Source of the DNA: Chloroflexota bacterium
GTDB taxonomy: Bacteria > Chloroflexota > Anaerolineae > J036 > Brachytrichaceae
DNA length: 64,000 nucleotides
Direction: 5' to 3'
NCBI GenBank assembly: GCA_030550095.1
Contig: JAUQQA010000002.1
Span: 1 to 64,000 of the forward strand
Position 1 is the stretch's first letter; each line of letters opens with the position of its first letter. Shown piece after piece: positions 58,377 to 64,000 of this stretch. The translations under genes were made by a program, and so were the position numbers. A model generated the notes under the pieces. The model was given only the letters and a program-made list of their open reading frames with translations, had not been told where the DNA came from and searched no databases.

Positions 58377-59597
58377 ATGACCGATCTCGCTCTGCTGCGC
58401 TCCCTTGTTCAGCCAGCGCAAACCAAGATCGTCTTGCTCGTGATGGACGGGCTTGGCGGCTTGCCGCGCCCCGAAGACGACAAAACCGAACTCGAGGCTG
58501 CGCACACGCCAAACATGGATCGGCTTGCGCGCGAGGGCTGCTTGGGGCAACACTATCCCGTCGCGCCGGGCATCACCAGCGGCAGCGGCCCTGGGCACCT
58601 CGCCTTGTTCGGATTGGACCCGCTCCGCTACGAGATCGGACGCGGCGTGCTTGAGGCGGTGGGCATCGGCTTTCACGTCACCGAGCGCGATGTGTGTGCG
58701 CGTGGCAATTTTTGCACGCTGGACGCCGAAGGGCGCATCGTGGATCGGCGTGCTGGGCGCATCCCGACCGAAGTGTGCGCGCGCCTCGTGAAGAAAATCA
58801 ACGACGCCCACATCCAACTCGAGGACGGCGTAGAGGTGTTCGTCGAGCCAGTGCAGGATTACCGCTTCGTGGTGGTGATGCGCGGCGACGGACTGCACGA
58901 CGCCATTGACGAAACCGACCCACAGCGGACGGGCGTCCCGCCGCTTCCCGCGCGCGCGCGCGTGCCCGAGGCAGAACGCACCGCTGCGTTGTTCAACCGT
59001 TGGATCGAGCAAGCAAGCGCCGTGATCCGCGACGAGCACCCAGCCAACGGCTTGACGCTGCGCGGCTTCGCCAAGGAGCCAGGCTTGCCCAAGTTCAAAG
59101 ACCTCTACGGCTTGCGCGCGGCTGCCATCGCCATTTACCCGATGTACCGCGGCGTCGCCTCGCTGGTGGGCATGGAGCGCATCGAGCACCAGGCGCACAC
59201 CGTGCGCGAGGAGTTCGAGGTTGCCGCGCGCATCTGGAACGACTACGACTTCTTCTTCATCCATGTGAAATACACCGACAGCCGTGGCGAGGACGGCAAC
59301 TTCGCCGCCAAACAGGCAGTGATCGAAGAGGTGGACGCCGCGCTGCCGATCTTGCTCGACCTCAAGCCTGATGTGCTCATCATCACCGGCGACCACAGCA
59401 CGCCAAGCCAGCTGCGCAGCCATTCGTGGCATCCCGTGCCGCTTCTGCTCTGGGCACCCGCAACCGCGCGGCGCGACGGCAGCACACACTTCGGCGAGCG
59501 CGCCTGTGCTCGGGGCGGCTTGGGCACCTTCCTAGCGCGCGACATCATGCCGCTAGCGCTCGCGCACGCGCAGCGCCTGCAAAAATTCGGCGCCTGA
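58377..59597 (+). CDS. apgM: Archaeal-type 2,3-bisphosphoglycerate-independent phosphoglycerate mutase
   Basis: 406 residues, about 100 shorter than GpmI and the length of ApgM. KIVLLVMDGLGGLPRPEDDKTELEAAHTPNMDRLAREG carries the first metal ligands; PGITSGSGPGHLALFGLDP has the catalytic Ser (near 70); YDFFFIHVKYTDSRGEDG and VLIITGDHSTPS complete the alkaline-phosphatase-type metal sites. It interconverts 3- and 2-phosphoglycerate in glycolysis. It is followed 6 nt later by mevalonate kinase. Confidence 0.9.
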   Translation: MTDLALLRSLVQPAQTKIVLLVMDGLGGLPRPEDDKTELEAAHTPNMDRLAREGCLGQHYPVAPGITSGSGPGHLALFGLDPLRYEIGRGVLEAVGIGFHVTERDVCARGNFCTLDAEGRIVDRRAGRIPTEVCARLVKKINDAHIQLEDGVEVFVEPVQDYRFVVVMRGDGLHDAIDETDPQRTGVPPLPARARVPEAERTAALFNRWIEQASAVIRDEHPANGLTLRGFAKEPGLPKFKDLYGLRAAAIAIYPMYRGVASLVGMERIEHQAHTVREEFEVAARIWNDYDFFFIHVKYTDSRGEDGNFAAKQAVIEEVDAALPILLDLKPDVLIITGDHSTPSQLRSHSWHPVPLLLWAPATARRDGSTHFGERACARGGLGTFLARDIMPLALAHAQRLQKFGA

Positions 59598-59603
59598 CCT
59601 TGC

Positions 59604-60533
59604 ATGAAAGAAGTCGTTGAGCGCAGCGCGTGTGGCAAGGTGATCCTCTGCGGCGAGCACGCCGTGGTATATGGCCGCCCTGCGATTGCGTTGCCCTTGC
59701 CGTCGTTGCGCGCGCGCGCCTACGTCGAACCCAGTGAATCGCCGCTCCACATCGTTGCGCCAGACGTAGGGCGCGTCATCGCGCTCGAGACCGCGCCCGC
59801 GGACGAGCCGCTGGCGCGCATTGTGCGCCTCACGCTCGAGCATCTTGGGCAAGCCACGCCGCGCGCAACAATCACCATTCGCTCTGACATTCCCATCGGC
59901 GCAAACCTGGGCAGCGGCGCGGCGGTCTCGATCGCCATTGCGCGCGCGTTAGCCGCGTTTTTGGGGCGATCGCTCTCCGCAGAGGAAGTGAGCGCGCTTG
60001 CCTTCGAGGTGGAAAAGCTGTACCACGGCTCGCCAAGCGGCGTGGACAACACGGTGATCGCCTATGAGCGCCCCGTGTGGTTTGTGCGCGGTGAGCCGCC
60101 CACCCTGCTCAATGCTGAGGCAGTGCGCGCCTTGCCGCTGGTGATCGCCGACACCGGCGTATACACGCCAACGCGCATCCCCGTTGGCGCTGTGCGTGCC
60201 GGTTGGGAACGCGACCGCGCGCGCTACGAAGCGGTCTTCGACGCCATCGCTGAGCATGTGCATCGCGCGCGTGCTGCACTCGTGGCGCAAGATTGGGAAA
60301 CGCTCGGTGCCGCAATGAACGCAAATCACGCGCTTTTGCAAGTTTTGGGCGTGTCCAGCCCTGAGCTAGACACCCTGTGTGAAGCCGCTCGCGCAGCAGG
60401 GGCGCTTGGCGCCAAGATGAGCGGCGGAGGGCGCGGCGGCAACATGATCGCGCTTGCGCCTTCCCGCGAGGCAACATCTGCACTCGCCGAGGCTCTTCGA
60501 CGCGCTGGCGCGAAGCGCGTGTTTTATGCATAA
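59604..60533 (+). CDS. mvk: Mevalonate kinase
   Basis: 309 residues. GHMP kinase: ACGKVILCGEHAVVYGRPAIALPL at the N-terminus, IGANLGSGAAVSIAIARAL as the ATP loop, YHGSPSGVDNTVIAYERPVWF with the Asp/Asn substrate site, and GAKMSGGGRGGNMIAL at the C-terminus. It phosphorylates mevalonate in the isoprenoid pathway. No other mevalonate-pathway gene is present here. Only 6 nt follow apgM and no ribosome site is seen, suggesting translational coupling. Confidence 0.92.
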   Translation: MKEVVERSACGKVILCGEHAVVYGRPAIALPLPSLRARAYVEPSESPLHIVAPDVGRVIALETAPADEPLARIVRLTLEHLGQATPRATITIRSDIPIGANLGSGAAVSIAIARALAAFLGRSLSAEEVSALAFEVEKLYHGSPSGVDNTVIAYERPVWFVRGEPPTLLNAEAVRALPLVIADTGVYTPTRIPVGAVRAGWERDRARYEAVFDAIAEHVHRARAALVAQDWETLGAAMNANHALLQVLGVSSPELDTLCEAARAAGALGAKMSGGGRGGNMIALAPSREATSALAEALRRAGAKRVFYA

Positions 60534-60662
60534 TTCAACGCAACCCATCTGGGACACTCGACAAGCCAGCGCTCACCAAGACCCAGCCCATTGAGGATAA
60601 CCAGGACGATATGCACAACCCGATGACCGAACCGACCTGAGCGACTTTGCTTAAGCCGAACC
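60534..60662. other. Gap between mvk and the lipoprotein gene
   Basis: Contains no recognisable gene, promoter hexamer of the usual form, or hairpin. Confidence 0.4.
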
Positions 60663-61187
60663 ATGATGAAACGCCTCATTGCTTTTCTCCTCATCGCCTT
60701 CGCTAGCGCCTTCGCTGCGGGGTGCGGTTTCCTCGACCCGCTCCTGGGCAGAGATCGCCAGCCCACTGCAGCCACTCAGTGGGCTGATGTACCCTTGCCC
60801 GAAGGCGTGCAACGCCAAAACGCAGATATTCCGCTCCCCATGCGCATTGCGCTCGATCTCTTCATTCGCCCAGCGCTTGAGCAAGAAGGCATGGACTTGC
60901 GCAACTTTGAGTTTGTGACGTACACCGCGCCACAGGCGCCGCAAGAAGTGAGCGCGTTTTACACCAAAGAGCGCATGCGCACCGCAGGGTGGAGCGAGAA
61001 GGACAGCCTCGGTTGCCTCGCCAGCGCAGAACTCGGCATCGAGGGCACGTACTGCCTTTTCTTGCGCGGCGAAGGCGAGCAGCAAACTGCGCTCGTCATT
61101 CTCGTCTCAAAGCGCGAGGCGGGCGGCAGCGACCTCACTTTCGTGCGTTTCAAGAGCAATTTGTTCCCGCTTTCACCCACGCCGTGA
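60663..61187 (+). CDS. Putative lipoprotein of unknown function
   Basis: 174 residues. Signal with lipobox FAAGC (Cys21), then a soluble domain of about 150 residues: VPLPEGVQRQNADIPLPMRIALD, VTYTAPQAPQEVSAFYTKERMRTAGW and CLASAELGIEGTYCLFLRG. The FYTKERMRTAGW block resembles small exported proteins in Chloroflexota that share this single-domain layout. Two tandem ATG codons occur (60663 and 60666). Ends 6 nt before queG. Confidence 0.6.
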   Translation: MMKRLIAFLLIAFASAFAAGCGFLDPLLGRDRQPTAATQWADVPLPEGVQRQNADIPLPMRIALDLFIRPALEQEGMDLRNFEFVTYTAPQAPQEVSAFYTKERMRTAGWSEKDSLGCLASAELGIEGTYCLFLRGEGEQQTALVILVSKREAGGSDLTFVRFKSNLFPLSPTP

Positions 61188-61193
61188 ACTGCT

Positions 61194-62255
61194 GTGCTCA
61201 GCGCAGCGCTCATCCGCGAAAAGGCGCTTGAGCTTGGCTTCGATCTCGTGGGGATTGCGCCTGCCGGACCTGCGCCGGGCGCCGAGCAATTTCTCGCTTG
61301 GCTTGAGGCGGGCTACCACGGTCAGATGGCGTATCTCGCCAAGGCACCAGAGCGCCGCCTCGACCCGCGCGCCGTGTTGCCCAACGCGCGCACGATAGTC
61401 ATCGTCGGGCTGAGCTATGAGACGCTCGCCGTCCCCCTCGAGGTGCTGCGCGACCCAAGCCGTGGGCGCATCGCGCGCTACGCTTGGGGTGCGGATTACC
61501 ACGACGTGATCACCCCTGTGTTGCGCGCGTTTGGCGAGTGGCTCTCACGCGAGTCGCGCGCCTACGTGGACACAGGGCCTGTGCTTGAGCGTGGCTGGGC
61601 GCAGCGTTGCGGCTTGGGTTTCATCGGCAAGAACACGTGCTTGATCCACCGCAAGCGTGGCAGCTACCTCTTCCTTGGCGCGGTGCTGTTGGCTGAGGAA
61701 CTACCTGACCTCGAACCCGAAGCACCACTCCCTGCGCTATTTGCGGGTTGTGGCCGGTGCACGCGTTGCCTTGATGCCTGTCCAACGCATGCTTTCGTCG
61801 CGCCAGGCGTGCTCGACGCGCGCCGGTGCATCGCTTATCTCACCATCGAGCTAAAGGGCAGCATTCCAGAGGAGCTGCGCCCGCTCATGGGCAACTGGGT
61901 GTTCGGCTGCGACGATTGTCAAGACGTGTGTCCCTACGTGCGGCGCTTCTCGCGCCCTTCAACCTCGCCTCTTGCCCAAGCGTTCCGCCCGCTCGACATT
62001 GACCGCGCAGCGCCCAAGCTGATCGACTTGCTGCAACTCGACCGCACGACGTTCAACCAGCGCTACAAACGCACGCCCCTGGCGCGCGCAAAGTGGCGCG
62101 GGTTGATGCGCAACGCCTGCGTCGCAGCGGGCAACTGGGGCAGCCCTGAGGCGCTGCCCTACCTGCGCGCGCTTGCAGCGAGCGATGAGCCGCTGGTGCG
62201 CGAACACGCAGCTTGGGCGATCGCGCGCATTTGCAACGGCGCATCCTCAGCGTAG
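61194..62255 (+). CDS. queG: Epoxyqueuosine reductase
   Basis: 353 residues. Cobalamin-binding N-terminal region with VLPNARTIVIVGLSYE and RYAWGADYHDVI; the proton-donor Asp is in VDTGPVLERGWAQRCGLGFIGKNT (Asp126). Two [4Fe-4S] clusters are held by CGRCTRCLDACPTHAF (Cys186, 189, 192, 196) and CDDCQDVCPY (Cys239, 242, 246) with Cys212 in between. A HEAT-like helical end follows. It makes queuosine in tRNA. GTG 61194 start, 6 nt after the lipoprotein stop. Confidence 0.93.
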   Translation: MLSAALIREKALELGFDLVGIAPAGPAPGAEQFLAWLEAGYHGQMAYLAKAPERRLDPRAVLPNARTIVIVGLSYETLAVPLEVLRDPSRGRIARYAWGADYHDVITPVLRAFGEWLSRESRAYVDTGPVLERGWAQRCGLGFIGKNTCLIHRKRGSYLFLGAVLLAEELPDLEPEAPLPALFAGCGRCTRCLDACPTHAFVAPGVLDARRCIAYLTIELKGSIPEELRPLMGNWVFGCDDCQDVCPYVRRFSRPSTSPLAQAFRPLDIDRAAPKLIDLLQLDRTTFNQRYKRTPLARAKWRGLMRNACVAAGNWGSPEALPYLRALAASDEPLVREHAAWAIARICNGASSA

Positions 62256-62269
62256 CGAGGCGCGTCTGC

Positions 62270-62275
62270 GACAAT
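62270..62275 (+). promoter_or_regulatory. -10 element, leaderless spacing
   Basis: GACAAT, 7 nt before ATG 62283; one base off the TANNNT form. Confidence 0.35.
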
Positions 62276-62282
62276 TTGGGCG

Positions 62283-63545
62283 ATGTCTTACCTGCTTGGC
62301 TTCCGCTGTGCCACGTGTGGCGCCACCTTTCCCCCAGACGCCGTTACCTACACCTGCCCACACGACGGCAGCAACCTCGACGCCGTGTACGACTACGCGC
62401 GCATGCAGCGGGAACTCGACCCGCGCTGGATCGCGCACGACACCGCGCGCGCCATCTGGCACTACGCGCCTCTTCTGCCCACTACCTTGCCAGAAGCAGT
62501 CATGCAACAACCGACGCCGCTCAGCACGCTTGGCTGGACGCCGCTCTACCGCGCGCCGCGCCTCGAGCAGCGCCTGGGCATGCGCGCCTTGTGGCTGAAG
62601 GACGACACGCGCCTACCCAGCAACTCGTTCAAAGATCGCGCAAGCGCTGTGGTGATCGCACAGGCGATGAAGATGGGCGTGCACACCATCGCGGTTGCTT
62701 CAACAGGCAATGCTGCTGCTGCGCTGGCGACGCTCTGCGCGGGCACAGCGCTGCAAGCAGTGATCTTCGTCCCTCAAGGCACGCCCGAGGCAAAGCTCGC
62801 CGGGATTCTGATTCACGGCGCGCGCGTGTTCGTTGTCGAGGGGAGCTACAACGATGCCGTTGCAATGGCAGCTGAGGCGTGCACGCGCTTCGGGTGGTAC
62901 AACCGCAGCACGGGCTTTAACCCGTACACCCGCGAAGGCAAGAAAACCGCTGCCTACGAGATCGCAGAACAGCTCGCGCTGCACACGCCAACCCCAACGC
63001 GCTTCCGCGCGCCCGATGTGATCGTGGTGCCGGTTGGCGATGGCAACATCATCAGCGGCTTGCACAAGGGCTTCCGCGATCTCCACGCGTTGGGCTGGAT
63101 CGATCACATGCCGCGCTTCATCGGCGTCACGGCAGCGTTGGCCCCCTCGCTCTATCGCGCTTGGCGCGCTGGGCGCGAGGACTTTGAAACAATCCCCTCG
63201 CAAACCATCGCCAGCGGCATCAGCGTTGACCGCCCCTGCGACGGCGTGATGGCGCTGCGCGCAGTGCGCGAGACAGGCGGCGTGTTCGTCGAAGCCAGCG
63301 ACGAGGCAATGCTCACTGCGATACACACGCTTGCCGCCGAAGCAGGCGTCTTCGTGGAACCAGCCTGTGCAGCAGCGCTCGTGGGCCTTGAAGAAAGCCT
63401 GCGCCGAGGTTGGATCCAACCCGACGAGGAGGTTGTGCTGCAACTCACGGGCAGCGGCTTTAAAGATGTGCGCTCAGCACTGCGCGCTGCAAGGCAGCCA
63501 ACAGTCGTGCGCACATTGGAGGACGTCGCGCGCGCGCTCGTATGA
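62283..63545 (+). CDS. thrC: Threonine synthase
   Basis: 420 residues. A zinc-ribbon-like N-terminus (Cys9, Cys12, Cys25, His27) precedes the PLP fold II core. The Schiff-base Lys is Lys117 in SNSFKDRAS. GNAAAALATLCAG binds the cofactor phosphate, and GDGNIISGLHKGFRDL and QLTGSGFKD follow. It converts O-phosphohomoserine to threonine. Its TGA overlaps the start of the next gene by ATGA. Confidence 0.92.
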   Translation: MSYLLGFRCATCGATFPPDAVTYTCPHDGSNLDAVYDYARMQRELDPRWIAHDTARAIWHYAPLLPTTLPEAVMQQPTPLSTLGWTPLYRAPRLEQRLGMRALWLKDDTRLPSNSFKDRASAVVIAQAMKMGVHTIAVASTGNAAAALATLCAGTALQAVIFVPQGTPEAKLAGILIHGARVFVVEGSYNDAVAMAAEACTRFGWYNRSTGFNPYTREGKKTAAYEIAEQLALHTPTPTRFRAPDVIVVPVGDGNIISGLHKGFRDLHALGWIDHMPRFIGVTAALAPSLYRAWRAGREDFETIPSQTIASGISVDRPCDGVMALRAVRETGGVFVEASDEAMLTAIHTLAAEAGVFVEPACAAALVGLEESLRRGWIQPDEEVVLQLTGSGFKDVRSALRAARQPTVVRTLEDVARALV

Positions 63546-64000
63546 CGCTGATCGAAGCGCTCTTCCCACACGCCTTGGGGTGGTACATCGGGGCACAAGC
63601 GTTTGCCTTCGCCGGTAGCCTCATCGCAAGTAGCTGGCTGCGCCCTCTAGCCGATCGCGGCTATGCAGTGGGGAAAGCCTTGGGGCTGCTGTTCGGCGCG
63701 ATTATCTTCTGGCTAAGCCCGACGTTGGGCTTCGCCCACAACGATCGTGGCGCGGCGCTGGTGGCGCTTGCAGCGACGTGGAGCTTGGCGCTCGCGCTCC
63801 GTCGCCCATTCAAAATTGATTGGCGATGGGTGGTGTTGGTCGAGCTGATCTTCGCTGGCGCGTTCTTCGGTTGGGCTGCGGTGCGCGCCTACAGCCCCGA
63901 GGTGCTGCCCGCAGGCGGCGAGAAGTTCATGGAGCTGATGATGCTCAACGCCATCTTGCGCAGCAGCCACTTCCCGCCCAACGACGCTTGGCTTGCGGGC
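63542..64000 (+). CDS. DUF2298 (YYY) family membrane protein (5' part)
   Basis: 153 codons to the window edge. It has five or so predicted spans and the family signature GGEKFMELMMLNAILRSSHFPPNDAWLAG (about 125-153), the conserved stretch of Chlor_Arch_YYY/DUF2298 proteins, large GT-C-like membrane proteins common in Chloroflexi and Archaea. Full proteins are several hundred residues longer. ATG 63542 overlaps the thrC stop as ATGA. Confidence 0.85.
   Translation, partial: MTLIEALFPHALGWYIGAQAFAFAGSLIASSWLRPLADRGYAVGKALGLLFGAIIFWLSPTLGFAHNDRGAALVALAATWSLALALRRPFKIDWRWVVLVELIFAGAFFGWAAVRAYSPEVLPAGGEKFMELMMLNAILRSSHFPPNDAWLAG

Noticed and set aside
58940-58965. Runs of CGCGCG that might be a special repeat
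   Set aside because: They are in-frame Arg/Ala codons in apgM; GCGC-rich runs are found in most genes of the GC-rich part.
58200-59489. Open frame of 429 codons on the minus strand opposite apgM
   Set aside because: Antisense shadow overlapping two real genes, without domain or ribosome site.
1-64000. CRISPR array, insertion sequences or prophage
   Set aside because: No regularly spaced repeats, transposase, integrase or phage structural genes were seen, and the excisionase-type HTH at 55316 stands alone in an operon with SQR.

Overview
The window looks like part of a chromosome from a GC-rich member of the Chloroflexota, probably near the Anaerolineae. That placement is an inference from gene content: a BMP-family nucleoside/lipoprotein ABC transporter, a bacterial mevalonate kinase, an archaeal-type phosphoglycerate mutase, ThyX, a single-chain glycyl-tRNA synthetase, a DUF2298 (YYY) membrane protein and Ala/Gln/Arg-rich proteins. 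Genes are densely packed on both strands. There is one tRNA (Thr, CGT). I see no rRNA, CRISPR array, insertion sequence or prophage.

Positions 156 to about 9,500 form a block of visibly lower GC, all on the minus strand. It holds a lipoprotein, a four-repeat secreted protein, three class I methyltransferases, a GT4 glycosyltransferase, a large GT-C-like membrane protein and a GT2 polyprenyl-sugar-type glycosyltransferase. This reads as a surface-glycan or envelope locus, probably acquired.

From 9,600 onward the composition is uniformly GC-rich and the content is mostly housekeeping. 9.6-22.7 kb: TlpA-like redoxin, FAD amine oxidase, SMC, SufE, fatty-acid-hydroxylase-family protein, RbsD/FucU with an ArnT-like glycosyltransferase, RlmD and a CCA-adding enzyme. 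22.7-27.5 kb: a complete BMP-type ABC importer. 27.5-34.9 kb: chorismate synthase, DnaN, heme O synthase with an extra N-terminal membrane domain, MTA/SAH deaminase, a GCS2-type ligase and an AcpH-like phosphodiesterase. 35-46.6 kb: tRNA-Thr, rpsO-pnp with a long hairpin between them, a three-S1-domain protein, lysS, a PreP-like M16C protease and fused glyQS. 46.6-52.3 kb: Gfo/Idh oxidoreductase, SirB1-like protein, ThyX, DadA-like oxidase, GreA, a cysteine-less thioredoxin-fold protein and SSB. 52.4-56.1 kb: a sulfide-oxidation operon (HTH-PocR regulator, SQR, DUF1641, TusE/DsrC-like, DsrE-like). 56.2-64 kb: HisD, SDR, ApgM, mevalonate kinase, lipoprotein, QueG, ThrC and a partial DUF2298 protein.

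The strongest system-level signal is regulatory. At many genes a TANNNT-type -10 hexamer lies only 7-12 nt before the start codon, so the mRNAs should be leaderless or nearly so. This pattern also decides several start codons and produces very compact divergent promoters. The rpsO-pnp spacer carries a hairpin of about 37 bp, in the same place as the E. coli RNase III-cleaved autoregulatory stem.
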